Below are positions 43,249 through 52,892 of a stretch of 64,000 nucleotides of DNA, piece by piece. The number at the start of each line of letters is the position of its first letter. Within the stretch, counting starts at the first letter, position 1. This DNA is from Celeribacter indicus (GTDB taxonomy: Bacteria; Pseudomonadota; Alphaproteobacteria; Rhodobacterales; Rhodobacteraceae): positions 785,001 to 849,000 of the forward strand of contig NZ_CP004393.1 in the NCBI RefSeq assembly GCF_000819565.1, given 5' to 3'. The translations under genes were made by a program, and so were the position numbers. The notes beneath the pieces are model-generated. The model saw nothing but the letters and a program-made list of their open reading frames with translations. It was not told where the DNA came from and did not search any database.

Positions 43249-43509
43249 CCAAGCGTCCCACGAGGACATGACGCCGGCGCCCGCGTCGACCTGACGAATT
43301 GCGACCGCGAACCGATCCGCCTTCTCGGCCGCGTTCAATCCTATGGGGTGGCCGAACGCCTCGCGGCGGCCGGCGTGCCCTTCGCGCTCGCGACGGGCTA
43401 TGGCGCGGACGGCGATCCGGTCACGGCCTATCCGCGCCGCGAGATCGTGCAGAAGCCGTTTTCGGAAAGCGCGATCCGGGAGGCGATGGCCCGCGCCTTT
43501 TCGGCCTGA
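43245..43509 (+). pseudogene. Bacteriophytochrome remnant: biliverdin-Cys N-terminus fused to end of receiver domain
   Basis: The frame 43285-43509 reads VDLTNCDREPIRLLGRVQSY-G, the hallmark biliverdin-attachment Cys motif at the start of bacteriophytochromes. It then passes directly into VAERLAAAGVPFALATGYG and, further on, IVQKPFSESAIREAMARAF, the last ~50 residues of a response-regulator receiver domain. PAS, GAF, PHY and kinase domains are gone, and the junction near 43347 is in frame. The original start is probably the ATG at 43245, overlapping the heme oxygenase stop. It is now one base out of frame and meets a stop after eight codons; no in-frame start remains. The gene is dead. Confidence 0.85.
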
Positions 43510-43515
43510 GCGCGG

Positions 43516-44274
43516 TCAGATCACCCGTCTCAGCCCCGCCTGTACCTTCAGGAGCTTCGGGAGATAGGTCTCCTCGAGTTCCCCGTCGGTCTGCTGGCCC
43601 GCCGCCATGCCGGTGTTGAGCGCCGCGACCACCCGCCCGCGCCCGTCGATCAGCGGCACGGCGATGGAGCACAGGCCGGTTTCGACCTCCTCGCTGAGGA
43701 TCGCGAACCCCTGCGCCCGCGCCCGGTCGATCCGCGCCATGATCTCCTCGGGATCGGTCGCGGAGCGCGGGGTGCGCGGGGTGAGGTCGGAGGCCTCGAC
43801 GAGCGCCCGCGCCTTCTCGCGCGGCAGGGCGGCGAGCAGCACCCGGCCCATCGAGGTGCAATAGGCCGGAAGCCGCGAGCCCGGCATCAGGCCGATCGAC
43901 ATCACCCGCTTCTGTGCGGCGCGGGCGATATAGACGATCTCCGTCTCGTCGAGCAGCGCGACGGAGCAGCTCTGCCCGATCTGTTCGGAAAGCTGGTCGA
44001 GCCAGGGCTGGACGATCTGCGACAGCGGCAGCGAGGCGAGCGCGGCCATGCCGAGGCGCAGCACCCGCGGCGTGAGGGTGAAGAACTTGCCGTCATACTC
44101 CGCATAGCCCTCCCGGTGCAGCGTCAGCAGCACCCGGCGCGCAGTGGCGCGGTCGAGCCCGCTCGCGCCGGCGGCTTCGGAGATCGAGAGGCGCGGCGTC
44201 TCCGCGCCGAAGGCTTCGATCACCCTCAGCCCCTTCACGAGGGAGGCGACGTAGTCGGTGGGTTTGTTCAACAT
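43516..44274 (-). CDS. IclR-family transcriptional regulator (PcaR/PobR type)
   Basis: An IclR regulator of about 252 residues, starting at MLNKPTDYVASLVKGL. In-frame ATGs at 44292 and 44313 are also possible; none has a clear ribosome-binding site. The N-terminal winged helix (SISEAAGASGLDRATARRVL) is followed by the ligand-binding domain (GSRLPAYCTSMGRVLLAALP, LSEEVETGLCSIAVPLIDGRGRVVAALN). It is divergent from pcaIJF, so it is the likely activator of 3-oxoadipate breakdown. Confidence 0.9.
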   Translation of the reverse strand: MLNKPTDYVASLVKGLRVIEAFGAETPRLSISEAAGASGLDRATARRVLLTLHREGYAEYDGKFFTLTPRVLRLGMAALASLPLSQIVQPWLDQLSEQIGQSCSVALLDETEIVYIARAAQKRVMSIGLMPGSRLPAYCTSMGRVLLAALPREKARALVEASDLTPRTPRSATDPEEIMARIDRARAQGFAILSEEVETGLCSIAVPLIDGRGRVVAALNTGMAAGQQTDGELEETYLPKLLKVQAGLRRVI

Positions 44275-44296
44275 GCGCACGAGGCTATCCATGAAT

Positions 44297-44321
44297 TGAA
44301 CAAATATCAACATATGAACAA
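44297..44321. promoter_or_regulatory. Direct repeat TGAACAA in the IclR-pcaI intergenic region
   Basis: TGAACAA occurs at 44297-44303 and again at 44315-44321, 18 bp apart, in an AT-rich stretch between the divergent IclR gene and pcaI. It is a plausible binding site for the IclR regulator and lies upstream of both candidate promoters. Confidence 0.35.
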
Positions 44322-44381
44322 TGTGACTCGCGGTCGGGGGGGCAGGAAGAGTATGTCAGGGCCAGTCAAGGGAGAACCAGC

Positions 44382-45101
44382 ATGAAGAAAGTCACATCCA
44401 CCGTGGCCGAGGCGGTCGCGGAGATCCCGGACGGGGCCCAGGTCATGATCGGCGGTTTCGGCGGCTCCGGCGCGCCGATCGAGCTGATCCACGCCCTCAT
44501 CGACCGGTTCCGGGAAACCGGAAGCCCGAAAAACCTCACCGTTATCAACAACAACGCCGGCAACGGTGCGATCGGCATCGCCGCGATGATCAAGGCGGGC
44601 ATGGTCGCGAAGATGATCTGCTCCTTCCCGCGCTCCTCGAACGCGGAGGCGTTCAACGAGAAATACCTCGCCGGAGAGATCGCCCTCGAACTCGTGCCGC
44701 AGGGCACGCTGGCCGAACGCATCCGCGCGGCGGGGGCGGGCATTCCCGCCTTCTACACCCCGTCGAGCTACGGTACGGAACTCGCCGAAGGCAAGCCGGT
44801 CGAGGAATTCGACGGTAAGATGTATGTGCGCGAACTCTGGCTGAAGGCCGATTATGCGCTGATCAAGGGCCAGAAGGGCGATCACGCGGGCAACCTGACC
44901 TATCGCCTCGCCGGCCGCAACTTCAACCCGCTGATGGCGATGGCGGCGGCGAAGACCATCGCGCAGGTGGCGGATCTCGGTGCGCCCGGCTCGATCGACC
45001 CCGAACAGGTCGTCACGCCGGGCATCTTCGTCGACATGGTCGTCGAGGTGCCCGCCCCGCAACAGGAAGAAGTGCTCGTGCGCGAAGGAGTGGTCTACTG
45101 A
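44382..45101 (+). CDS. pcaI: 3-oxoadipate CoA-transferase subunit A
   Basis: A 239-residue alpha subunit of the class I CoA transferase that moves CoA from succinyl-CoA to 3-oxoadipate. The glycine-rich MIGGFGGSGAPIELIHAL is the family signature, with ICSFPRSSNAEAF further on. Its stop overlaps the pcaJ start by one base. Acetoacetate CoA-transferase is close in sequence, but the pca context decides. Confidence 0.94.
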   Translation: MKKVTSTVAEAVAEIPDGAQVMIGGFGGSGAPIELIHALIDRFRETGSPKNLTVINNNAGNGAIGIAAMIKAGMVAKMICSFPRSSNAEAFNEKYLAGEIALELVPQGTLAERIRAAGAGIPAFYTPSSYGTELAEGKPVEEFDGKMYVRELWLKADYALIKGQKGDHAGNLTYRLAGRNFNPLMAMAAAKTIAQVADLGAPGSIDPEQVVTPGIFVDMVVEVPAPQQEEVLVREGVVY

Positions 45102-45792
45102 TGTCCGATTTCGACCTGATGGAAGACAAGCTGACGAATGCCCAGATCGCCTGGCGCGCGGCGCAGGATCTCGAGGACGGATCCTACGTGAACCTCGGCA
45201 TCGGCTTTCCCGAGATGATCGCGAAGTTCCAGCCCGAGGGCCGCGAAGTGACCTATCACACCGAGAACGGCGTGCTGGGCTTCGGCAAGGCGCCCGCACC
45301 GGGCGAGGAGGACTGGGATCTCATCAACGCCGGCAAGAAGGCGATCACGCTCAATCCCGGCGCGTCCTTCTTCCACCATGCCGACAGCTTCGCCATGGTG
45401 CGCGGCGGGCATCTCGACCTTGCGGTGCTCGGCGCCTACCAGGTCGCGCAGACCGGCGACCTGGCGAACTGGCGCGTGGGGTCCAAGGGCGTTCCCGCCG
45501 TCGGCGGCGCGATGGATCTCGTGCATGGCGCGAAACGGGTGGCGGTCGTCACCGATCACGTCACGAAGGACGGCAAGCCGAAGCTCGTGGAGACCTGCAC
45601 CTTCCCGCTGACCGGCGTGGCCTGCGTCACCCGCGTCTACACCTCCCTCGCCGTGATCGACATCGAGGCGAAGGGCTTCGTGCTTCGCGAAAAGCTTCCG
45701 GGCATCTCCCTGGAGGATCTGCAATCCGTCACCGGCGCCACGCTTCACACCGACGGGCCGGTCGGCGACCTCATCGTCCCGGAGGACATCTG

Positions 45793-45793
<1 letters not shown>
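45101..45793 (+). CDS. pcaJ: 3-oxoadipate CoA-transferase subunit B
   Basis: A 230-residue beta subunit, partner of PcaI. The catalytic glutamate that forms the CoA-thioester intermediate is in TENGVLGFG, and VNLGIGFPEMIAKF is the conserved N-terminal stretch. GGHLDLAVLGAYQV also matches the family. It is coupled by one-base overlaps to both pcaI and pcaF. Confidence 0.95.
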
Positions 45794-46992
<1,199 letters not shown>

Positions 46993-47010
46993 AGACGGCC
47001 TTGCCCCCTC

Positions 47011-47928
47011 TCAGCGGGCGGAGAAGTCCTTCGCCCGCCGATGCAGCAGCCCGGCGAGGAAATCCGCCGGGCTGTCGCGCGTGAAATCGAATTTCCGCGT
47101 CAGCCCCACCGCCCCCGTCATGTAATCCACGCCGAGATCGAGTGTGGCAAGGCGTCCCTCCGACAGCTCGCGCTCCACCACCCCGCGCGAGATGAACCAG
47201 AACATGTCGGATTGCTCCACGAGTTGCAGCCCCACCGGCCGCGCCACCGTCTCGAACCGCACCGACAGGCTGTCGGTGAGGCCGGTCGCGATCAGGTATT
47301 GCATGACCTGCTGGCGGATGATCGAGCCGGGGTTGGGCAGGATCACGGGATAGCGCCTGAGCGCCTCGACCGGGGGCAGGGCGCGCCCCGGATGATCCTT
47401 GCGCGCCACGAGATAGACGGTTTCGTCATAGAGATATTCGAAGGACAGGCCGGCCATCTCGTTGGCCGGCCCCATGCGCCCGACGACGAGATCGAGCCCG
47501 CCGGAGCGCATCCGCTCGATCAGGTACCGGTTCGGCCCGGTGATGACCGCGATGCGCGCATCCGGGCGCAGCCTCGAGAATTCCAGCGCGGCGGTCGGAA
47601 ACAGCCCGCTCGCCACCGTGGGCAGCACGCCCACCTTCACCACATCGGTGCGCGCGCCGCCCTTGAGAACGCGCACCCCGGCCTCGAGGCTTTGCAGCGA
47701 GGACAGCGCGTGGCGGCGGAACGCCTCTCCCGCCGGGGTGAGGACCGCGCGCCGCCCGGTGCGTTCGAAGAGCTGCGCGCCGAGCAGCGTCTCGAGCTCG
47801 GAGATCGTCTTGGAGAGCGCGGGTTGGGACACGTTCCTCGCCCGCGCGGCCGCCGAGATCGTTCCCGACTGGGCCACGGTCAGAAACGCCTCGAGATGGC
47901 GCAGTTTCATGCCGTTCGGTATATCCAT
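47011..47928 (-). CDS. pcaQ: LysR-family regulator PcaQ
   Basis: A 305-residue LysR regulator, divergent from pcaDCHGB, which it should activate in response to 3-oxoadipate enol-lactone or carboxymuconolactone. The N-terminal helix-turn-helix is SGTISAAARARNVSQPALSK. The effector domain (KVGVLPTVASGLFPTAALEF, PNRYLIERMRSGGLDLVVGR) follows. The start at 47928 lies inside a PcaQ-box-like sequence, so the true start may be the next ATG (MKLRHLEAF, 47910). Confidence 0.92.
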   Translation of the reverse strand: MDIPNGMKLRHLEAFLTVAQSGTISAAARARNVSQPALSKTISELETLLGAQLFERTGRRAVLTPAGEAFRRHALSSLQSLEAGVRVLKGGARTDVVKVGVLPTVASGLFPTAALEFSRLRPDARIAVITGPNRYLIERMRSGGLDLVVGRMGPANEMAGLSFEYLYDETVYLVARKDHPGRALPPVEALRRYPVILPNPGSIIRQQVMQYLIATGLTDSLSVRFETVARPVGLQLVEQSDMFWFISRGVVERELSEGRLATLDLGVDYMTGAVGLTRKFDFTRDSPADFLAGLLHRRAKDFSAR

Positions 47929-47936
47929 TTGGTTAT
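47921..47936. promoter_or_regulatory. PcaQ box between pcaQ and pcaD
   Basis: ATATCC-ATTT-GGTTAT matches the reverse complement of the PcaQ operator described for rhizobia (ATAACC-N4-GGTTAA) at 10 of 12 positions. It lies upstream of the pcaD promoter region; TATTAT near 47972 could be the -10. Confidence 0.55.
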
Positions 47937-48003
47937 GCTTATCGCATGAATTTGTATTTTATGAAATGGAAATATTATGGCAATCTCTGCTCAGGAGGAT
48001 CTC

Positions 48004-48792
48004 ATGCAGGCATTGACATGTGACTGGGGCACGATGCACCTGCGCGCCGACGGCGGCGCGGAAGAGGGCACGACGCTCGTTTTCATCAACTCGCTCGGCA
48101 CCGACCTGCGGATGTGGGACGAGGTCGTCGCGCGTCTGCCGGAGGGATGGTCGAGCCTGCGCATGGACAAGCGCGGCCATGGCCTGAGCGAGACCGCGCC
48201 GGAAGGCTACGGTATTCCCGATCTCGCCGGCGACGTGCTCGCGGCGATGGATCATGCCGGAATCGGGCGCGCGGTGATCGTCGGCTGTTCCATCGGCGGG
48301 CTGATCGCGCAGCATGTGGCGCTGATGGCGCCGGAGCGGGTCGCGGGGCTCGTCCTGTCGAACACGGCGCCGATGCTCGGTGCGGCCGAGGGCTGGCACG
48401 CGCGCATCGATGGGGTGCGCGCGAACGGCATGGCGGCGATGGCGGAGGGCATCCTGCCGCGCTGGTTCGGCCCCCGGATGCTCGCGCGGCCCGAGGCGGC
48501 GCTGTGGCGCACCCTGCTCGCGCGCACCGACCGGGAGGGATATATCGCCACCTGTGCGGCCATCGCCGGGACCGACATCACCGACCGCCTGGGCGAGATC
48601 GCCCGGCCCGCCCTCGTGATCGGCGGCAAGCACGACCTGGCGACCCCGCCCGACGTGGTGGAAAAGCTCGCCCGCGCGCTGCCCCGCGCCGATCTCGTGA
48701 TGTTCGGGGACACGGGCCATCTGCCCGCCATCGAGGCGCCCGCGGATTTCACCGCGGCGCTTGTGACATTCGTCGAAAGGATCAATTCGTGA
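48004..48792 (+). CDS. pcaD: 3-oxoadipate enol-lactonase
   Basis: A 262-residue alpha/beta hydrolase that opens 3-oxoadipate enol-lactone. The nucleophile is the Ser in VGCSIGGLIAQH, the His is in GDTGHLPAIE, and the oxyanion region is FINSLGTDLRMWD. The start at 48004 (MQALTCDWG) is chosen over an ATG 27 nt upstream because AGGAGG precedes it by 5 nt. It heads pcaD-C-H-G-B and overlaps pcaC by 4 nt. Confidence 0.94.
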   Translation: MQALTCDWGTMHLRADGGAEEGTTLVFINSLGTDLRMWDEVVARLPEGWSSLRMDKRGHGLSETAPEGYGIPDLAGDVLAAMDHAGIGRAVIVGCSIGGLIAQHVALMAPERVAGLVLSNTAPMLGAAEGWHARIDGVRANGMAAMAEGILPRWFGPRMLARPEAALWRTLLARTDREGYIATCAAIAGTDITDRLGEIARPALVIGGKHDLATPPDVVEKLARALPRADLVMFGDTGHLPAIEAPADFTAALVTFVERINS

Positions 48793-49172
48793 ACGACACG
48801 TTCGACAAGGGAATGAAGGTGCGCCGCGAGGTGCTGGGCGACGCGCATGTGGACCGCGCCGAGTCGATGAAGACGGAGTTCGACCTGCCGTTCCAGACGC
48901 TGATCACCGAAAGCGCCTGGGGCACGGTCTGGGCCTCTGACCGCATCACCCGGCGGGAGCGGTCGATGCTGACCCTCGCGCTTCTCGCGGCGACGGGAAA
49001 TTTCGAGGAAATTCCGATGCACATCCGCGCCACCGCCCGCACCGGCGCATCGAAGGAAGATGTGGCGGAGGCGCTGCAACATGTGGCGATCTATGCGGGC
49101 GTGCCGAAAGCCAACCACGCGTTGAAGCTTGCAAGGCAGACCTACGCGGAAATGGAGGAGAGTGAAGAATGA
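48789..49172 (+). CDS. pcaC: 4-carboxymuconolactone decarboxylase
   Basis: A 127-residue carboxymuconolactone decarboxylase, converting gamma-carboxymuconolactone to 3-oxoadipate enol-lactone. The conserved runs are SAWGTVWASDRITRRERSML, LALLAATGN and HIRATARTGASKEDVAEALQ. The GTG start overlaps the pcaD stop (GTGA), and the end overlaps pcaH by 4 nt. In some bacteria PcaD and PcaC are fused; here they are separate. Confidence 0.95.
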   Translation: MNDTFDKGMKVRREVLGDAHVDRAESMKTEFDLPFQTLITESAWGTVWASDRITRRERSMLTLALLAATGNFEEIPMHIRATARTGASKEDVAEALQHVAIYAGVPKANHALKLARQTYAEMEESEE

Positions 49173-49912
49173 CAGACCTCATCACGCAGGATCAGGGACC
49201 GCTGATCCCACGCAACCGGGCGATCCATCCCGAGCCCTACGATCCGGGATACAAGACGAGCGTCGCACGCTCGCCGAACCTGCCGCTTTTGTCGATGGAA
49301 AGCACCCCGTCGGAGGAAACCGGCCCGACCTTCGGCCATAACCGGCTCGGGGCGCTCGACAACAACCTGATCCTGAACTGGACCAAGGGCGAGGCCCCCG
49401 CCGTGGGCGAGCGCATCCTGATGCACGGCCGCGTGCTCGACGAGAACACCCGTCCGGTGCCGAACACGCTGATCGAGATCTGGCAGGCCAATGCCGGCGG
49501 GCGCTACCGGCACAAGAAGGACACGTATTTCGCCCCGCTCGACCCGAACTTCGGCGGCTGCGGGCGCACGATCACGGATGAGAACGGCTATTACGAATTC
49601 CTGACGGTGCGTCCGGGGGCCTATCCCTGGCCGAACCGCGCGAACGACTGGCGGCCGATGCACATCCACGTTGCGGTCTACGGCCACAGCTTCGGCCAGC
49701 GCCTCATCACCCAGATGTATTTCGAGGGCGATCCGCTGATCGACCATTGCCCGATCGCGGCGACGATCAAGGATCGCAGCCAGCTCGACCGTCTCGTCGC
49801 GCCGCTCGATTTCTCGAAGTCGCGCCCGCTCGACTTCCTCGCCTACAAATTCGACATCGTTCTGCGCGGCCGCCGCCAGACCATGTTCGAGAACAAGCTG
49901 GAGGGTATGTGA
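49169..49912 (+). CDS. pcaH: Protocatechuate 3,4-dioxygenase beta subunit
   Basis: A 247-residue non-heme Fe(III) intradiol dioxygenase subunit that opens the protocatechuate ring to 3-carboxy-cis,cis-muconate. All four iron ligands are visible: Tyr in AGGRYRHKKDTY, Tyr in GAYPWPN, and the two His of RPMHIHVAVYG. It is coupled to pcaC by ATGA, and pcaG starts 2 nt after its stop. Confidence 0.97.
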   Translation: MTDLITQDQGPLIPRNRAIHPEPYDPGYKTSVARSPNLPLLSMESTPSEETGPTFGHNRLGALDNNLILNWTKGEAPAVGERILMHGRVLDENTRPVPNTLIEIWQANAGGRYRHKKDTYFAPLDPNFGGCGRTITDENGYYEFLTVRPGAYPWPNRANDWRPMHIHVAVYGHSFGQRLITQMYFEGDPLIDHCPIAATIKDRSQLDRLVAPLDFSKSRPLDFLAYKFDIVLRGRRQTMFENKLEGM

Positions 49913-49914
49913 TC

Positions 49915-50520
49915 ATGGTCCAGAAACTCGACGTCCTGCAAGAAACCCCGTCCCAGACCGCCGGCCCCTATGTCCATATCGGCCTGATGCCGACCTATGC
50001 GGGCAATGGCGGCTATTACGAGGAGGAAATCGGCACCACGCCCTTCCTCGACGAAAGCAAGGCCGAAGGCGAGATCATCGAGATCGTCGGATCCGTCTTC
50101 GACGGCACCGGCTGGGCGATGCGCGATGCGCTCATCGAAAGCTGGCAATGCGACGGCAACGGGATCTTTCCGGGCCAGGAAGGTGCGGATCCGCATTTCA
50201 CCGGCCATTGCCGTTTCGCCGCCGATGCGGAAACCGGCGAGTTCACCCTCCGCACCGTGAAGCCCGCGGGCTACAAGGGCCGCGGCGGGGTCGCGAGCGC
50301 GCCGCATATCTCCCTCTGGGTGGTCGCGCGCGGGATCAATATCGGGCTCAACACCCGGATCTATTTCGAGGACGAGGACAATTCCTCCGACCCGCTTCTC
50401 GCCCGGATCGAACAGCGCCCGCGCGTCGATACGCTGATCGCGAAGAAGACCGGGGAAAAGACCTACCGTTTCGACATCCGCCTCCAGGGGCAGGGCGAGA
50501 CGGTCTTCCTCGACCTGTAA
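49915..50520 (+). CDS. pcaG: Protocatechuate 3,4-dioxygenase alpha subunit
   Basis: A 201-residue alpha subunit that pairs with PcaH and lacks the iron ligands, as is normal. Diagnostic stretches are ETPSQTAGPYVHIGLMP at the start, ALIESWQCDGNGIF, and ASAPHISLWVVARGINIGLN. A hairpin resembling a terminator follows before pcaB. Confidence 0.96.
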   Translation: MVQKLDVLQETPSQTAGPYVHIGLMPTYAGNGGYYEEEIGTTPFLDESKAEGEIIEIVGSVFDGTGWAMRDALIESWQCDGNGIFPGQEGADPHFTGHCRFAADAETGEFTLRTVKPAGYKGRGGVASAPHISLWVVARGINIGLNTRIYFEDEDNSSDPLLARIEQRPRVDTLIAKKTGEKTYRFDIRLQGQGETVFLDL

Positions 50521-50542
50521 AGATATGACAAAAGCGATTATG

Positions 50543-50567
50543 AAGGGGCGGTGCAGACCGCCCCTTT
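50543..50567 (+). terminator. Hairpin between pcaG and pcaB
   Basis: AAGGGGCGG pairs with CCGCCCCTT (9 bp) around TGCAGA, followed by a short T run (TTTCGC). It is GC-rich but the T-tract is weak, so it may only partly terminate and lower pcaB expression relative to pcaHG. Confidence 0.55.
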
Positions 50568-50590
50568 CGCCATGAGGAGGAGCATGTGAC

Positions 50591-51646
50591 ATGAGCGTTT
50601 CCGTTTTCGACCATCCGTGGCTCGGGGGGCTGTTCGGCGATCCCGAAATGGCCGCGATCCTCGCGCCCGAGCGGCAGATGGCGCATATGCTCGCCTTCGA
50701 GGCCGCGTGGAGCCGCGCCTGCGGCAAGGCCGGGCTGTTCGACCCGGCCCGCGCCGAAGAGGCCGCGACCGCCATCGCGGCGGCGCGGATCGACCTCGCG
50801 GACATCGCCGCGGGCATGGCCGAGGACGGCGTGCCGGTCCCGCGCCTCGTCAAGCAGCTCAAGGCCATCGCCCCCGCCGAGGCCGTGCACAAGGGCGCCA
50901 CCTCGCAGGACGTGGTGGACACGGCGCTGGTGCTCACGCTGCGCGAGGCCTCCGGCCTCATCGCGGAGCGGCTGACGACGCTCGACACCGCGCTGGTCTC
51001 GCTCGAGGCGCGCTTTGGCGATGCGCCGCTGATGGGCCGCACGCGGATGCAGGCGGCGACGGAGATCACCGTGCGCGATCGGCTTCTCGCATGGCGGCTG
51101 CCGATCGCGGATCACCTCATGACGCTCGAACAGAAGCGGGCGGATGTGGAAAAGGTCCAGATCGGCGGCGCGTCGGGCGACCGCAAGGCACTCGGCCACA
51201 AGGCCGGGACGGTGGTCGCGGCGGTGGCGGAGGCGCTCGATCTCGCGCCGACAGACAAGGCGTGGCACACGATGCGCCACGGCATCGCGGGCTATGCCTC
51301 CTTCCTGTCGCTCATCACCGGCAGCCTCGGCAAGTTCGGCCAGGACGTCGTGCTCATGGCGCAGCAGGGTCTCGAGGAAATCGCCATGTCGGGTGGCGGC
51401 GGCTCCTCCGCCATGCCGCACAAGCAGAACCCGGTGGCGGCGGAACTGCTCGTGACGCTCGCGCGCTTCAATGCGACACAGGTCTCCGCCATGCACCATG
51501 CGCTCGTCCACGAACAGGAACGCTCCGGCACGGCCTGGACGCTCGAATGGATGGTGCTGCCGCAGATGCTGATGACCACGGGGCGCGCGCTCGCCGTGGC
51601 CATCGACATGTCGCAGCGGATCACGCGGATCGGGACCGTTGCATAG
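50591..51646 (+). CDS. pcaB: 3-carboxy-cis,cis-muconate cycloisomerase
   Basis: A 351-residue member of the fumarase/aspartase superfamily that lactonises 3-carboxy-cis,cis-muconate. The family signature loop is GGGSSAMPHKQNPVAAELL, preceded by VHKGATSQDVVDTAL. The protein is shorter than the roughly 450-residue versions that carry an extra C-terminal domain. It is the last gene of pcaDCHGB, 70 nt after pcaG. Confidence 0.94.
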   Translation: MSVSVFDHPWLGGLFGDPEMAAILAPERQMAHMLAFEAAWSRACGKAGLFDPARAEEAATAIAAARIDLADIAAGMAEDGVPVPRLVKQLKAIAPAEAVHKGATSQDVVDTALVLTLREASGLIAERLTTLDTALVSLEARFGDAPLMGRTRMQAATEITVRDRLLAWRLPIADHLMTLEQKRADVEKVQIGGASGDRKALGHKAGTVVAAVAEALDLAPTDKAWHTMRHGIAGYASFLSLITGSLGKFGQDVVLMAQQGLEEIAMSGGGGSSAMPHKQNPVAAELLVTLARFNATQVSAMHHALVHEQERSGTAWTLEWMVLPQMLMTTGRALAVAIDMSQRITRIGTVA

Positions 51647-51658
51647 CCGGCCCGGAGG

Positions 51659-52837
51659 TCAGAACGGCAGGCCGACGTAATTCTCCGCCATCTCGCGCCG
51701 CGCGGTTTCCGACTGCGCGAGATGGGCGAGCGTCGCCTTGCGCATCCGTTCGGCAAAGGCGTCCTCGCCCTCGAACCGGTGCAGCATTGTCGTCATCTGC
51801 CAGCTGAAGCGCATCGCCTTCCAGATCCGGGCGAGGGCGCGGGCGGAATAGGCGTCGATCCCCGCGGTGCCCCGGCCCTTGACCGCGTCGGTCAGTGCGC
51901 CGTGGAGATAGAACACGTCCGAGGCCGCGAGATTCAGCCCCTTCGCCCCCGTCGGCGGCACGATATGCGCGGCGTCCCCGACGAGGAACAGGTTGCCCCA
52001 GCGCAGCGGCTCGGAAACGAAGGAGCGCAGCGGCGCGATGCTCTTCTCTATCGACGGTCCGGTGACAAGGCGTCCTGCCGCTTCCGCCGGGATGCGGCGG
52101 GAGAATTCCTCCCAGAACCGCTGATCGGACCAGTCCTCGATCCTGTCGGAGAGCGGCACCTGCACGTAGTGGCGCACGAGCCGCTCGTTGCGCATCGAGG
52201 CGAGCGCGAAACCGTGGCGGGAGTTCGAATAGATCAACTCGTCATGGACCGGCGGCACCTCCGCCAGGATCCCGAGCCAGCCAAAGGGATAGACCCGCTC
52301 GAAGTCGCGCCGCTTCTGCGCCGGAATCGTCTGGCGCGAGACGCCGTGGAACCCGTCGCAGCCCGCGACATAGAGGCAGTCGAGCCGCTTGCGCCGCCCC
52401 TCATGGGTGAATTCCACATGGGATCCCGTCCGCTCGGGATCCCGGATCTCGACATCCGTCACCTCGTGCAGGATCGTGGTCCCCTGCGCGTCCTGCGCAT
52501 CGTAGAGATCCCGCGTCACCTCGGTCTGGCCATAGACCATGACCTGCTGTCCCGTGAGCGCCCTGAAATTCACATGCACCATCAGATCCTCGTCGCTCAG
52601 GACACAGCCGTCATGCGCGATCCCCTCGCGATCCATCCGCGCCCCGACGCCCGCCTCGCGCAACAGCCCGACCGTGCCCCATTCGAGGATCCCGGCCCGG
52701 ATCCGTCCCAGCACATGCGCGCGCGTCGACCTTTCGAGGATCACCGTCGCAACCCCGGCGCGGTTGAGCAGCTGCGACAGGAGAAGGCCCGATGGCCCGC
52801 CTCCGATGATGGCGACTTCAGTGATCAATCTGGTCAT
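51659..52837 (-). CDS. pobA: 4-hydroxybenzoate 3-monooxygenase
   Basis: A 392-residue FAD monooxygenase (class A flavoprotein) that hydroxylates 4-hydroxybenzoate to protocatechuate with NADPH and O2. The FAD loop is VAIIGGGPSGLLLSQLLNRA, the DG motif CDGFHGVSRQ, and the GD motif LVGDAAHIVPPTGAKGLNLA. It starts at MTRLITE and is divergent from an AraC regulator 55 bp away. It feeds protocatechuate to the adjacent pca genes. Confidence 0.97.
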   Translation of the reverse strand: MTRLITEVAIIGGGPSGLLLSQLLNRAGVATVILERSTRAHVLGRIRAGILEWGTVGLLREAGVGARMDREGIAHDGCVLSDEDLMVHVNFRALTGQQVMVYGQTEVTRDLYDAQDAQGTTILHEVTDVEIRDPERTGSHVEFTHEGRRKRLDCLYVAGCDGFHGVSRQTIPAQKRRDFERVYPFGWLGILAEVPPVHDELIYSNSRHGFALASMRNERLVRHYVQVPLSDRIEDWSDQRFWEEFSRRIPAEAAGRLVTGPSIEKSIAPLRSFVSEPLRWGNLFLVGDAAHIVPPTGAKGLNLAASDVFYLHGALTDAVKGRGTAGIDAYSARALARIWKAMRFSWQMTTMLHRFEGEDAFAERMRKATLAHLAQSETARREMAENYVGLPF

Positions 52838-52892
52838 GGTCCCGTCCTCCCGGAGATCGGGGCCAATCTAGCGCCGCGGAAGGGGCGGCTGA

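Noticed and set aside
43343..43567. A 74-codon frame over the phytochrome remnant
   Set aside because: It is in a different frame from the recognised receiver-domain tail and is composition noise.
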